DNA from: Microstegium vimineum
Taxonomy: Eukaryota; Streptophyta; Magnoliopsida; Poales; Poaceae
DNA length: 64,000 nt
Direction of reading: 5' to 3'
Assembly: GCA_022036555.1 (NCBI GenBank)
Contig: CM039139.1
Span: 3,618,441-3,682,440 of the forward strand
The notes below the pieces were generated by a model, which worked only from the letters and a program-made list of their open reading frames with translations, was not told the origin of the DNA and did no database searches. Positions within the stretch are counted from its first letter, which is position 1; each line of letters starts with the position of its first letter. Positions 1-12,569 of this stretch are shown piece by piece. Both the position numbers and the translations under genes were made by a program.

Positions 1-11
1 GTTTAACCAGC

Positions 12-112
12 AGTGATGAGGGTGCATCACTGCCGGTTAGTAATTAGAACCGGCAGTGATAGAGGCACATCACTGTCGGTTGCTCTATAACCGACAGTGA
101 TGTGTGTATTTT
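12..112. repeat. CACTA left subterminal inverted repeats
   Basis: CATCACTGCCGGTT, AACCGGCAGTGAT, CATCACTGTCGGTT and AACCGACAGTGATG occur one after another in alternating orientation, so neighbouring copies can pair as hairpins. The same motif occurs at the right end of the element. Confidence 0.75.
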
Positions 113-236
113 TTTAAATCTGCCTTTTTCTTCAGAATTCAAATTACTCCTGATTTTTCACTAGAACTTGAAAAACTCCAAACATAGAAGTTGCATAATT
201 TTTAATTCTCTACAACTTTTGCTGAAGGAGCATATT

Positions 237-570
237 CAAATTCTTTATAGTTTTTTAATTCCATTTTGAATTTGAATAAGGGTTTAAAATTCAATTACCC
301 CCTTTGTAATTACTCCAAAAATTTGAATAGAAGTTGAAAATCTTCCAACATATCTTTTGCTAGTTTTGAGGAGATCTACATTATTGCTTATACACTCAAG
401 GTCTAATTCTTTATAGTTTTTGAATTCCCTTTTGAATTTGAATAAGAGTTTAAAATTCAATTACCCCCTTTGTAATTACTCCAAAAATTTGAATAGAAGT
501 TGAAAATCTTCCAACATAGATTTTGCTAGTTTTGAGGAGGTCTAATTCTTCATAGTTTTTGAATTCCTTT
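237..570. repeat. Direct repeat in CACTA non-coding region
   Basis: The stretch from about 237 to 355 (ATTCTTTATAGTTTTT followed by GAATTTGAATAAG, TTACCCCCTTTG and CTCCAAAAATTTGAATAG) recurs almost unchanged from about 409 to 540, and its opening appears a third time near 545-570. It looks like an imperfect tandem duplication with a period of about 170 bp in AT-rich non-coding DNA. Confidence 0.6.
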
Positions 571-701
571 TGACATGGCATACATCAATCAACAACGTGG
601 TACAACTCATCAATCTACAACTCCATATGATCTTAAATTCAATGCAAATTACTAAAACAACATTTCATTAAGGATTACATAGTTTATGATACTCTAACAA
701 T

Positions 702-3700
702 TCACGGTGCAGGCACGATGATGGCCTCATCGTGATCACTCCGGAGGTAAGCAGGTTTGTCACCCTCTTCAAGGACATGTAGGGTAACGTCCGCCCCAAA
801 AGGAGTCATTTCTTCATAACCTTTGTAATCTTCTTCGTCTGTCACTCCGTCGACACCGACAATCTTCCTTTTGCCTTGCAATACTACATGTCGTCTTCCA
901 TTTGTATTGTTATCCCTTGCATAGAAGATTTGCAAAACATCCTTTGCAAGGACGAAGGGGTCATCTTTGTATGCGGTCTTGGATAGATCAATGGTAGTGA
1001 ACTCATCCTTGTCGGTGTTGATTTCATTCAGCCGGACCTATAGACAATGGAAAAGAGCAACTTTCAACTGATGTCCATAGTCTAGCTCCCATATCTCATC
1101 TATGAAACCATAGTATGTTGCCACCACCGTGCTGTACTCATCGTGGGCGTCGAAATGAACACCACTATTTTGGTTGGTGCTCTTTCCATCCTGTTTTTTT
1201 GTGTAAAATGTAAAACCATTTATTTGATATCCTTGGTACATCATTAGCGTAGTCGAAGGTCCGGGGGCTAAGAGATCTAGCTGACATCTCGTCACCATTC
1301 CTAGCCTTTGGCGTCGAAACCAGTCACCGAATTCCTCCTTATGTTTTTCTCAAGCCAAGCCTATGACCTACCGATGTGCTTCCTTTGCAGTAACTGTTTG
1401 TGCTCATCAATGTATGCCATCACACCGTCGGCCTGCTGGAGAACAGCGAAGTGTGCTTGTCTGAAGGAGGCCACTTTGTCTATTTTGACAGCTTTCTCAC
1501 CTATTGTTCCTTTGCCCCCTAGTCTTCCATCATGATGAGATACTGGAACTCCGACCCGCTTGATGTCCAGATAATATGTGGAGAACTCAATAGCCTCCTC
1601 TGTTGACCATCCTTCTACCATGCTCCCTTCTGGTCTGAATTTATTCCTAACATACCGCCTAAAAACTTTCATGAGCCTCTCGAAAGGAAACATCTGATGT
1701 AGGTACATTGGGCCAAGGGCTTTTATTTGATCCACAAGATGAACAAGTAGATGCACTGAAATGTCGAAGTAAGTCGGTGGGAAATGCATCTCAAGCCTGC
1801 ATATAATCTTGGCTATCTCCTGCTTTAGGCGGTCTAGCCTGCCCACTTCAATGACCTTTTCAGAGATCGCGTTGAAGAATAAACATAACTTTATGATTGG
1901 AGCGCGGACCTTGTCAGGGAGGATACCTCGTAGGGAAACTGGGAGCAGCTAAGTCATTATGATTGGAGCGCCCAGGTGTTGCATGTCCAAGTGTGTCGCG
2001 AGAGAATCCTTGCTTGTTCCCTCGGTGTTCATCAACGTGTTAAGTGTGTTACCGCACACGTTTTTAGTTATGTGCATTGGATCAAGACAGTGACGTACAC
2101 TCAAAAGTTGCTAGTAAGGTAGTTTCCAGAAGATTGATTTTTTCTTCCAGATACTATCGGTTGGCGCTGCTACTGCCCCGTCCCCCTTCCCAATGACAAC
2201 ATTTGTGAGTTTGCTTAATTGTTGAAGCAGCTGTTTCCCGTCTCGATACTTTGGAGGTCCATGTTTCTCAGTAGTCCCATTAAAATCTTTTGTATTCCTA
2301 CGGTAAGGGTGATCACGACGTAGGAACCTACGGTGTCCCATGTAGACTATCTTTTTGTTTTCTGGTAGATGTGTAGCATCAGTCTCGTCCAAGCACTCGA
2401 CACACCCAGTGTATCCTTTTGTCTTCTCTCTAGACAAGGAACCTCGCCCTGGTAGGTCGGTGATTGTAGCGATAAGTACAACCTTTACCGTGACATGTTC
2501 TTTTTTGTACTCATCCCAGACATCCTTCACACCCGTCTCCCACATCTGTAGTAGTTCATTGATCACTGGTTCTAGAAGTACATCAATATCATTACCAGGT
2601 TGTCTTGGTCCTTGGATTAGTAATGACATCTGGACGTATGACCGTTTCATACAAAGCCAGGGTGGAAGGTTGTATATACATAGCGTCACTGGCCAAGTGG
2701 TATGATTGGTTCTCACCTGGTCAAACGGGTTCATCCCATCCGTGCTCAAAGCTAATCACAGATGCCTTACCTCTCCACTGATGTTCTTATAGAACATAGT
2801 GTTGATAGTCCTCCAGTCCGACCCATCGGCGGGGTGTCTCATCATTGAATCTTTCTTTCGCTCTTCGTCGTGCCAACGCAACAGCTTGGCTGACTTCTCA
2901 TTTGCAAACAACCTATGCACTCGTGGATCTATAGGAAAATACCACACTAACTTTACTGGCCCTCCTCTGGTCTTGCTTCCATCATTTGATGACACTTGCT
3001 TGTATCGGGGAGTTTTACACTTCGGACATGCATCCAAGTCTTTGTATTTCTCTCCACAGTACAATATGCAGTCGTTGAAACACGCGTGGATTTTCTCAAC
3101 CTCGAGGCCAATTTGGCAAATCATTTGCTTCGCAAGGTAAGTCTTTTCTGCTAACTCGGTACCCTCCGGGAACAGTTTATGTAGTATAACTAACAAGTTA
3201 TCGAAGCCTTTATCACTCAACCCATTCGTTGATTTGAACTCCAATAGCATGATGTTGGCTTCCAGTTTGCTTATTGGGCAGCCCGGATACAATGGTGTTT
3301 TTGCATCCTTTCTCATCCTCTCCAGTTTTTTCAACTTTGAAGCACTAGGGAATCCCCCATGCACATCATGTAGAAGCTGTGAAATGTCATCATTTTCCTC
3401 AGTGTCGTCAGCTAATGTATTCATAAACACATCATCATTGGTAGGCACATGTTCTGTGTATTCATGAACATGCAATAATGCATTCAGGGATACACTAGGC
3501 ATGGGCACATCATCATTAACATTTTGACCAACCTTCCCATGCAAAGTCCAAATTGTGTAGTTTCTCATGAACCCCCTTGTGATAAAGTGCAAACGTATAT
3601 GCTTCACGTCGCCTCATTTTCTCGTATTCTTACAGTCTTTGCATGGACAGAATACAAGATGTGAGTCCCCAGCATTGGCTCTAGCTCGCTTGATGAAATC

Positions 3701-3832
3701 GTCGATGTCCGTCAAGTACCGTGGGTCTGTACGTGACAGATCGTACATCCACTCTCGAGCCATGTCTGCACTGATAAAATGGGCAGAGCAGAGAAAACAT
3801 AGGAACATATTAATAAGAGCATTTTTGAACAA
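702..3832 (-). pseudogene. CACTA transposase (TNP2-like) relic
   Basis: Read on the minus strand, in order: a transposase-associated domain (3832-3614, with a REWMYDLSR...Y..DIDDFIKRA pattern and a CPCKDC motif); the TNP2 catalytic region (3607-2756, including DCILYCGEKYKDLDACPKC and a conserved YFPIDPRV block) continuing at 2749-2111 (LSTDGMNPF, the GPRQPGNDIDVLLEPVINEL block); a DUF4218-like part (1846-1361, LEMHFPPTYFDISVHLLVHL); and a DUF4216-like part (1298-1038 and 935-702, QGYQINGFTFYTK). An in-frame TGA at 2756-2758 lies directly before the conserved LALSTDGMNPF block, and other parts are out of frame or joined by non-coding sequence, so no full protein can be made as it stands, although some interruptions may be introns. 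The transposase would normally bind the subterminal repeats and cut the CACTA ends. Confidence 0.82.
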
Positions 3833-4337
3833 TATTCTTTGATATTATTTAAATTTGGTCACACTATAAAAAGTGAGACAACAAATAGATAACAATGGAT
3901 GCATGGAGTATTAAATGTAAGTATTAAATGCATGCATGGAGTATTAAATATAAGTAATAAATATAACTAATTAATCAATGATTGGACAGTAATTACCCAA
4001 TAAAAACAAAGTGCTACAATTTTTCTAAATAATTTTAGATCTAAAAGCTAAAAAAATGGACACAAATTGCAACATCTCTCTTCTTGATCATGAAATGAAG
4101 TATAGCTCTAAACTATGAATTTACACACAAGCAATGTAAACCTACAATTCTATTGAAATATGTTTGTTACTAACCAAGAGATAAAAGATGTGAGCATCCA
4201 AGAGTGAAGAGGAGCCAACAATAGAGATCAAGAAATCTACCAACCGCAACAATGAAGAGATGAAGCTCCTCACGCACTGTTCTGCACTGTTGGGGCAGGG
4301 GAGGGAGAGAAGATCGAAGCTTTATACTGTACACAAC

Positions 4338-4472
4338 ATCACTGCCGGTTCCAGCCACGAACCGGCAATGAAACACCACATCACTGTCGGTTGGTGGCTT
4401 GAACCGACAGTGATAGAGCCTGAACCGGCAGTGAAGAGGCATCACTGTCGGCCCAAACAAAACCGACAGTGA
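4338..4472. repeat. CACTA right subterminal inverted repeats
   Basis: At least six copies of the CACTG(C/T)CGGTT motif and its reverse complement occur in alternating orientation. They match the motif at 12-112 and mark the right terminus of the transposon. Confidence 0.75.
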
Positions 4473-5117
4473 TTGGTGGATATGCCATTATACAATACAA
4501 GTTGATTAATAGTTATAAGAGCGTAACTACCTAGGGTAATAGTGACTTACTATAGGTTGACTAGTTGTAAGAGCGCACAAATCTCGATCATCGGTGCTTA
4601 AATTAAGAAAGAGGAAATCTTAAAGAAATAACTTTGTGGCTCCATCGGTCTTTAACCTGTTCCCATCACTTCGCACATTAAAGCCTTGTTTTGATGCACA
4701 TATATCTCACTCAAATCACATATGCTGGAGTGTATTTGAACTAATTTCCAATTCAATCCATGTGTATTGAGCTAGATACTACATGCAGATCCAAACAAGA
4801 CCTAACAGAAGGGACTACTATCCTTCTGTGTCCAGTTTTTGTGCCCACAAGCTAAGAACAAGTCCAAGAGTACGTTTTTGTCCACAAACACATCTCCGAT
4901 CTGGTTTTTGGCACCATCATGACGTAGCTCGCGGCATGCCTCAGCCCTCAACACCCACCCACGTTGATGCTGGACACCAGCGAAACCATTTCCAGCGACC
5001 TCAGCATCATTTGTCGTTGTCGAGCAGCCATAGTCTGAGAAACCACTATCAAGCCAAGGAAAGGCCAAGAAACCGGAGAAGAGCACCGTGTGCCTCTACT
5101 TCTCCATGGACTGGGTG
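4473..5117. other. Intergenic stretch without recognisable gene
   Basis: About 640 bp lie between the CACTA right end and the LINE poly(A) end. Short open frames exist on both strands (for example 4783-5118) but none resembles a known protein, and they overlap each other antisense. I see no convincing functional element. Confidence 0.5.
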
Positions 5118-5273
5118 AATTTTTTTATTTTTTTTAGATAATGGATAAATCAATATCCGGCCTCTACATCTGGGAATACACACAGCCAAATCTTACATAG
5201 TTTATGCTAAAAACGGAGAAAGCCATAGTCTTATATATCGACCAGGACGCTAGATCAAACAATATAAATGTTT

Positions 5274-8200
5274 TCATCCTTTATTGGATATCTCTAGAGC
5301 AATTACTTCCAACTTCTTGCTTATCGTTGAGAGCGTGTCCTTGGCTGCCTTATCACGCTGCAACTGAGCCCACGAGCGTAACCAGAACGCTCCTCTGAAA
5401 ATTACATGCATAAAAGAATTATATTTCATTTGATTAAAAATAACATCATTACGACATCTCCAGATAGCCCAGTACATGGCAGCTATCCCCACCCAAATCA
5501 AATTTCTAATCCTTTTATTTTGATTAGTTAGCCAATTACCAAACATGTGGTTGATTGATCTAGGTGGGGTTAGCTTAGTAGCAAAGAAAATAATCCTCCA
5601 AATTATTTTGGTAAGGGGACAGTCTAGGAACAAATGTTGGATGTTTTCATTCCTATTACAGCTGATACACTTCTGACTCCCTTTCTGTTTTTTCTTATCA
5701 AGGTTGTCCTTAGTTAAGACGACACCCTTTTGCAAGAACCAAAGAAAAATCTTGATTTTTAGAGGAATTTTTATCTTCTAGATCATCTTATGACGAAAGG
5801 ATGGGCGAGTATCTATCAAATATTGATACATGGAACGGACAGAGAATAACCCAGATTTGGTTAAGGTCCATCTAAAATGATCTGTTTCTGCCACCAATTC
5901 AACATTGGAGATTCGTGCTACTAAGCTAAGACATTCTGAAAGTTTATTGTCCACCAGAGCCCTTCTAAAAGAGATGTTTAGAGGGTTGGTGGTCATCACT
6001 TTTGACACCGTTGCATGGGGATCCCGTACTATATTATGTAGGGATGGATACTTAACTTTCAATGGTTTATCACCTACCCATACATCATCCCAAAACCTAG
6101 TATTAGTTCCATCCTTGATATCGAAGGAACCAATAGCTAGTACCTCATCTTTGAATTTCATGAGGCCTCTCCAAAAATGAGAGTCATAAGGTTTGGCTGA
6201 CACTTGAGTAAGGTTTTTGGAGTTTAGGTATTTATTCCTTAGCATTGATTGTCACATGCCTTCTGTGTTAAAAGATTAACCAACCATTTGGTTAGAAGGC
6301 ATTTATTTTGCAGATGCAAATTAAGGATACCTAGTCCTCCTTGGTTCTTAGGGTGGCATATGATGTCCCATTTGACAAGTCGGTATCTGTGTTTATCAGA
6401 GGAGCCTTGCCAGAAGAATCTTGATCTATAATGGTCCAGCTTTTTAAGTACTTCCTTGGGAATCTCAAAGAAGGACATCATAAACATGGGTAGGCTGATT
6501 AAAACTGAGTTCACCAGAACTAGTCTTCCCCCATATGATAGGTATTTTGCTTTCCAGCAAGATAATTTTTGTTTGAAACGGTCTTCTATGTTGCTCCATT
6601 CTAAATTAAGGAGTTTTCTATAATGCATTGGGATCCCTAGATATCTGAAGGGATATTCCCCTGCGTTATAACCAAAGATGCTTGTGTAGAACTCTTCCAT
6701 CTCTTTAGCTACACCATAGCAGAAGACTGCGCTCTTATGAAAGTTGATCTTCAATCCAGATAGTTGTTCAAAAGTGCAAAGCAGCAGTTTCAGATTCTGT
6801 GCTTGCTCTGGATCGTGATCAATGAAGATAATTGTGTCATCTGCATATTGCAGTATGGATAACCCATCATCTATAAGGTGGGGGACGACACCTCTTATTT
6901 GACCATCGGTTTTTGCTCTATTAATAAGAAGAGCTAACATATCAGCAACGATGTTAAATAAGATGGGTGACATGGGGTCTCCCTTCCTGAGACCTCGTTT
7001 GGTTTGGAAGTAGGGTCCCACGTCATCATTGACTTTGATGTCCACGCTTCCTCCGGTCACCATTGTTTCAACCCATCTGCACCATTTTGGGGAGAAACCT
7101 TTCATCCTTAGTGTTTGTTGTAGGAAAGACCACTTCACTTTATCATATGCTTTTTCAAAGTCGATTTTGAAAATGACACCATCGTTTTTTTGGTGTGAAG
7201 TTCATGGATGGTCTCATGTAAGATTACGACCCCTTCCATAATATTCCGGTCTGGTATAAAAGTCGTTTGTGTTGGTCTCACCATAGTTTTAGCTACTAAG
7301 TTAAGCCTATTAGTGCCCACTTTAGTGAATATTTTAAAGCTCACATTAAGGACACAAATCGGCCTATATTGCTGAATTTTAGTGGCATTATTCACCTTTG
7401 GGATTAAGGTAATAATACCAAAGTTCAGGCTATAGAGGTCAAGAGCCTCTTTATGCAGCTCTTCAAATAAGGGTAGAAGATCACCCTTGTTGACTTCCCA
7501 AAAGACCTAATAAAATTCTGCTGGGAACCCATCTGGGCCCGAAGCTTTGTTATGCTCCATTTGGAAGACTGCTTCCCTCACTTCTGATTCAGTGAATGGA
7601 CTTATGAGGATATCATTTTCCTCCGTCGATACCTGTGGGATATCCAGATTTTGATCTTCCGTCAGGGAGATGTCAAGATCTTCTGGTTGGCCAAATAGAT
7701 CTTTATAATAAGTCGTGATATGACTTTTGAGGTTCTCATCTCCTACCACAACACCTTGCTCATCTTCAAGTTGATAGATGTGTTGTTTGCAGTGTTTTCC
7801 ATTGGCAACCAGATGAAAGAACTGGGTATTAGCATCCCCTTCCAATAGAGTCTTAACCTTGGCTCTCTCATACCACTTTAATTCCTCTTCTCTCAGGAGA
7901 TTAACTAAACGGTCTTTGAGATAGTGTTTCAGATTAATATCCTGATCCGACAAAGGAGTTGTTTCCGCTCTCCTATCAAGATCATCTAAGAGAGCTAGCA
8001 GGGTCTTTTTCTCTTTTCAATATGACCCTGCAGTGTGTTTTGCCCAGCCCCTCAGATATTGTCGGAGTCTACGGATCTTAAACTGCCAACGTTCAAGGGG
8101 GGTGGATCTAGAGCATGGAGATTGCCAAATATTTGCAACTGTATCATAGAATCCAGCTCTGATCAACCATCCCCTCTCGAATTTGAAAGGATGGTTGGTT

Positions 8201-8913
8201 TGGTGGGTTGAATCCCCTGTATTAAGCACCAGGGGAGTATGATCCGAGATATTCCTATCCCTAGGTTGTACTGTTGCTAATAGGTACATGATTTCCCATT
8301 CAATACTAACGAGAACTCTGTCTAACTTTTCAAAGGTGGGGTCATCACCTGGCCCCGCCCAAGTAAACTGGCGTCCGGCCATTGAAATCTCCTTGAGATC
8401 TAGAGACTCAATGACTGCATTGAAAAGATTTGGCCATTTAGGATCGAAGACTCCAGAACTCTTATCTTCTGGGCGTCTCATTATGTTGAAATCTCCTCCT
8501 ATGATATATGGAAGAGTCTCTCTGGAACATGTATTGGCGAGTTCTACTATGAAATCCTTCTTATTCTGGAGTTGTGCTGGTCCATAGACCGTATATAGCA
8601 CAAAGGTGAAGTCATTTGATTTGAATCTTAGGGTGAATTTTACATAGAAATCTCCCTCATCGATTGCTCCGATGTCAAACACATTCAAGTCCACACCAAG
8701 CAAGATACCCCCAGACCTACCGTGGGGTGACATGGCGTAGCAAATAAAATTTTGTCCTCCACAAAGATTTTTGAGGACATGATCCGGGAATGAATCCCGT
8801 CCTGTTTCAGAGAGAGAAATAAAATTAATTTCCTCCTCCTTAACTAGTTCAGCCAAAAATCTATGTTTAGCCAAGTCTCCCAGACCTCTGCTATTCCAGA
8901 AGACCCCTTTCAT
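5274..8913 (-). pseudogene. LINE ORF2 (endonuclease / reverse transcriptase), broken
   Basis: Segment 8913-8017 encodes an apurinic-type endonuclease domain that starts MKGVFWNSRG and has GGDFNIMR and SDHTPLVL motifs around its active-site Asp, Asn and His. Segment 7953-7507 leads into reverse transcriptase with the NKASGPDGFPAEFY block, followed after breaks by 7395-7135 (YRPICVLN) and 7138-6239 (QYADDTIIF catalytic box, LKINFHKS, FRYLGIP). Segments 6245-5778 and 5735-5274 hold the C-terminal region and a CxxC...H...C zinc-binding RVT motif. The frame is broken by a stop just after AEFY (about 7507), a shift in the A7 run near 7184-7190, another shift near 6240, and stops near 8015 and 5776. 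It cannot supply active enzyme as written. Confidence 0.85.
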
Positions 8914-9545
8914 TTTAAAATAAATTTTGAGGGGGTCTTTGGTTTTTTTGGAAGCTTGGCCTTTCGAATAGTTGTGGCCTTATTATATTTTTTCTTCCGA
9001 TGGACCGGAGAGAGATCTATAATTTGATCACTCTCCGTGTCCAGCAGATCCTCATTTAGATTACCACAGGCGTGGTTGAGTACTACCTCTAGTTGGTCTT
9101 CCTGCTCAACATCACTCTCTAAGCTAGAGGACACCGAGTTAGGAAAACTTTTCTTCAGTTTGGCATAAAGAACAAGTCTGTCGACCTCTATATTTTTTAA
9201 ATTAACAACATCTGAGTAACCTAGGTTGATGCCTACCCTACCAAGGTTTGAAATAACTTTGGAGGTTGGGAAGGTGGTGAAAGAGTTACCTGGATGTTCG
9301 AGGTTCTTCTTTGCAGCCAGTCTTTCCGCCTTTTGAAGAATGTGGACGTCAGCAGTTGAGACGTTCCTGTTGCTACGGCGTGGCTCCTTGGAGGGAAGAT
9401 CAACCGAGACATCCTCCAACTGCAGCACGGGGGCTGTAGCATCCCCCACCACGAGATCATATTTTTGATATTTCATTAGGAGTGATTTTTTGGAAATCAT
9501 CATTGGAGAAAACTTTTCCTTGATGCTTCCAATACTTTTTGACAA
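8910..9545 (-). CDS. LINE ORF1-like C-terminal part
   Basis: A 211-codon open frame lies directly upstream of the LINE endonuclease ORF. It is rich in Lys, Arg and Ser, has a very basic C-terminus and no recognisable enzyme motif. Its stop codon overlaps the ATG of the endonuclease ORF in the arrangement ATGA at about 8910-8913, which suggests coupled translation of the two LINE proteins. It may be the tail of a longer ORF1 nucleic-acid-binding protein whose front has been lost. The function is inferred from position only. Confidence 0.55.
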   Translation of the reverse strand: MSKSIGSIKEKFSPMMISKKSLLMKYQKYDLVVGDATAPVLQLEDVSVDLPSKEPRRSNRNVSTADVHILQKAERLAAKKNLEHPGNSFTTFPTSKVISNLGRVGINLGYSDVVNLKNIEVDRLVLYAKLKKSFPNSVSSSLESDVEQEDQLEVVLNHACGNLNEDLLDTESDQIIDLSPVHRKKKYNKATTIRKAKLPKKPKTPSKFILK

Positions 9546-10337
9546 CTTGCAAAACTCAATGATTTCGGAAATAATTTTTTAGATACTCTTGAAGATGCTC
9601 GGTACTTTATTTAATATAAGAAGGGGAGAGCATTGTTAAGTTATTAGATATATTCTTATTTTTTTTCTAAAGTTCATAAGAAATAGTAATTTGACTCTAT
9701 CGTTGAGGGTGCTGTTATGCGCATCCTACGTACGTATCTCTGTCGTGCCTTCGTCGTTCGTCCAATTGTCCTCCTCAAGCTCGATCGTGCGTGGGGACTG
9801 GGGAGGCCGTGCTTTCCGTCAAGGAGGGGCCCGCGCACGCGGTGGTCGCATGCTGCGCTCGGCTCGGGCTGCAGGTAGACGACAATGCAATGCAACACAC
9901 ACGAGTACGTACGTATAGAGGCAGCCACTCATGAAGTCATGTGCAGAGAACGCGGGCCGACAAGAAATGTCACGGGAATCCCACCATCGATTTTAGAAAG
10001 TATGGTCAACCGCCACAAAGAAGAGACTACACCCAACGAGCACCTAAAACACCCTCAGATATTAACATAATTTCACGTGCATGAGATGTCAATTTAATCT
10101 TGCTGTCAGCAACTCAGCAATGCTTCGACTGAGACATCACGCTGACTAAGCAAAATATTACATTAGGACTCTGGCATTATTATATATATACTACTCGTGA
10201 CGACTATTGAGTAATAATCTATCGCAAACTACTGACAATCCCAACTGAAGGTCTTCTTCTGTTGCATTTGTTAAGAATTAACTAAACACCAGAGAGTTGT
10301 TGAGGAAAAGTATAGACCTTCCAAGCTATATATAGTT

Positions 10338-10430
10338 TTGTTCTATGTCCAAATGCCAGTGAGGTTATTCCCAAAAAAAAGTTGCCAGTGAGGATATTCC
10401 CAAAAAAAAAAAATCGCCAGTGAGGAGATA
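10338..10430. repeat. Short direct repeat with A-runs
   Basis: A unit GCCAGTGAGG(A/T)TATTCCC followed by an A-run occurs at about 10349 and 10384, with a third partial copy (GCCAGTGAGGA) at about 10416. The A-runs are 8 and 12 bp long. Confidence 0.5.
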
Positions 10431-10917
10431 CTTGAGCATCTCTTCCTCCACTGTCCTTTTTCAACACTTTGTTGGAGTTCTGTTGATCTGTATGTGCCTG
10501 ATGATTGATTTTTTCTTATGTTCTAGGACTTCTAAATTACTCTCCCCAAGTAAACCATGTGTATCAATCCCGGCCGTGAACAAAAAATTGGTTCAGTCTA
10601 CGCCCCTTAAGTTGAGTTTTAAGTTTATATTTGCTGGGATGATAAGTTGATAATAGGCATCATGATATTCATTGTTACAAGGTAGATTCATAAATGTTAA
10701 AATGGTTATGATGGTTAAAAATATAATTAGACATAAATTATGATGTCTACTTTCACCCTTCAAAATTTGAACTTAAACTCAATTTATATGTGGAGAAAAA
10801 AAAACAAGGCTTCTTAAAGGTATATTTGGGAGTCAATCGAACCAAATTTTGTTTGAGGGTTGTTTAGACACAAACCTTTCTTGGGATGAATACCTTAGGC
10901 TATTCTATTTTTTAATA

Positions 10918-11128
10918 ATTTTGTATGGAAATTCAAATGTATTCCTCAAATTTAAGAAAAAAACATAAACGTACTGCTGTAATGGTTCCAAATGTATTCG
11001 CAAAAAAAAAAATGGTTCCGAATGGTGAAAACTTTATTTCGTCCTATGAGTGACAGCAGTGGTGTGTATTTGTGAAATTTCCAAGATTTGAGGAATTATT
11101 TTGTAATCTCCATACAAAACTTATCAAA
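10918..11128. mobile_element. Fold-back / MITE-like element
   Basis: The left arm (TTTTGTATGGAAATTCAAATG...TCCTCAAATTTAAG) is matched imperfectly by the reverse complement of the right arm (CAAGATTTGAGGAATTATTTTG...CTCCATACAAAAC). Arms are about 38 bp and the interior about 130 bp, with no coding capacity. Superfamily not assigned. Confidence 0.5.
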
Positions 11129-12390
11129 AAAAAAATTATCTGCGATTTGCCTCCTTCAGATGTCTTACAGCATATGATCAGTTCAAACTGGGTAAATATT
11201 CAATTAAAAATCTCAGTTCAAACTTGCAAAGATACTTAAGAATTAGTAGTCACTGATTATCCATCGCGTAGAGAACACATATATTCCACAAATTATTTGT
11301 TGGCCAGAGTCTCTTTTGTTGTTTATTTCTTTCCTTTCTGTTTTTGTTATACCTTTCTTCCTAATTTTAATATGTACAACCGGAAGGAGCTTACCTCTTC
11401 TATTTCCTTAAGAAAAGTTGTTATCAGAAGTAGCCGGCTGATTGAAAGGGAAAGATGGCAATCAGCAAGCAGTGCTCCTGTATGGGCTAATAGTTTAAAG
11501 AACCATAAGTCTATAAGAGGTTTTCAGTAAATTTAGGCCCTACGCTAACTGAAGTTCATTATCTTTGCTCTAATTTATTTCTATTCTAACACAACTAGAT
11601 TCAATTGTAATAGGCTTTAGTTATCAAGTACTATGCCTTTCATTCTCATTCATAACTTCCGATAGGCTTTAGTTATCAATAACTCTACAAGTCTTTTCAT
11701 TATGAATCTTTTCATAACTTCCAAGCGTTTGACATATATTTCGAAATCAAAATGTATTCAACTACCTATATATACGAAAGGTAGTTACGAAAGGTTCACT
11801 TGCGACTTTTACCTATATATATTTAAATGTTAGATGTATAACTTAAATAACTTGGTGACGGTGATGCTTTTTCAGCTGCCTTTTTCACTTTGTCGCCATA
11901 GAAACTATAAAGAAATAACTTGAAGCTCTAGAACACAACGATATATCAAGTAATACCTCCATTGTCCATGGATGATGGGCCCATTATGCATTTATGGAGA
12001 GAAAATCAGCAAGAGATGTCATGGTATCTTTCATCTCGATTAAAGAAAGAATGGGTGATGTTGTCAACTGTCAAGCAAAAGAGAGACGATTGCACAAAAT
12101 CAAAACCAACAGCTCCATTTGCGTAATTGTACTCCACGTGCTTACCTAGCATGCACCTCGGTCATATGTACCATACCAAATGATGAGAACAATATCTCAT
12201 CTTCAATCGAGTGAAAATAACTTTCAATTTGGTGGAGAGTTGACACATGATTTAACTTCCGGTCATAAAGATATTAACCTTACAATCATAGCACCATATC
12301 TCCGATTAATCTCTGCATGAAGGCTAATATACCCTACAATTCAAAGAACAAGAAAGAATGCAACTGAATTTACTAAAAAATAGATTAAAC

Positions 12391-12487
12391 TCACGAGATA
12401 GAGTCATTAGGGGACCCACGAGATAGAGTCGTGATTTCTCGCTTTCATGCAACCACCAGCACTCGAACTCACGAGATAGAGTCATTC
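12391..12487. repeat. Short direct repeats (CACGAGATAGAGTC)
   Basis: The motif CACGAGATAGAGTC occurs three times, at about 12394, 12418 and 12471. Spacing is unequal. No palindromic or CRISPR-like structure is present. Confidence 0.5.
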
Positions 12488-12569
12488 CACCCAAACAAAC
12501 ACTTGTGTTTAAATAGGATATCAGTTCTCCTTATTTTATCTCATTAATTCAGTTTCAAATGAGTATTTG

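Larger units (their letters stand above)
1..4472 (-). mobile_element. CACTA (En/Spm) DNA transposon, right-hand part
   Basis: The segment is a CACTA-superfamily element cut by the left window edge. Both ends carry inverted short repeats of the form CACTGCCGGTT / AACCGACAGTG, at about 12-112 and 4338-4472, as expected of the subterminal transposase-binding repeats of this superfamily. Between them lies a minus-strand relic of a TNP2-type transposase. The right end is placed at the last ...AACCGACAGTG near 4471; I could not confirm a 3-bp target duplication because the other terminus is probably outside the window. The AT-rich stretch 113-700 has no coding content but contains a near-direct repeat (see its own entry). 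Confidence 0.8.
5118..9560 (-). mobile_element. L1-type LINE retrotransposon, degenerate
   Basis: On the minus strand the element runs from about 9560 to a terminal A-rich tract seen as T-runs at 5118-5138. It carries, in transcription order, a basic ORF1-like protein, an APE-type endonuclease, a reverse transcriptase with the YADD box and a C-terminal zinc-binding RVT domain, which is the order of plant L1 elements. The 5' boundary is uncertain: no CCHC-zinc-knuckle ORF1 typical of full-length plant L1 is present, so it is probably 5' truncated. I did not find a convincing target-site duplication. The tail sequence (AGATA...ATCCGGCCTCTAC) resembles that of the small element at 41635-42933. 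Confidence 0.85.

Noticed and set aside
5095..9805. Target-site duplication GGACTGGG for the LINE
   Set aside because: An 8-base match near 5105 and 9796 is poorly placed relative to the A-run and the ORF1 side and could be chance.
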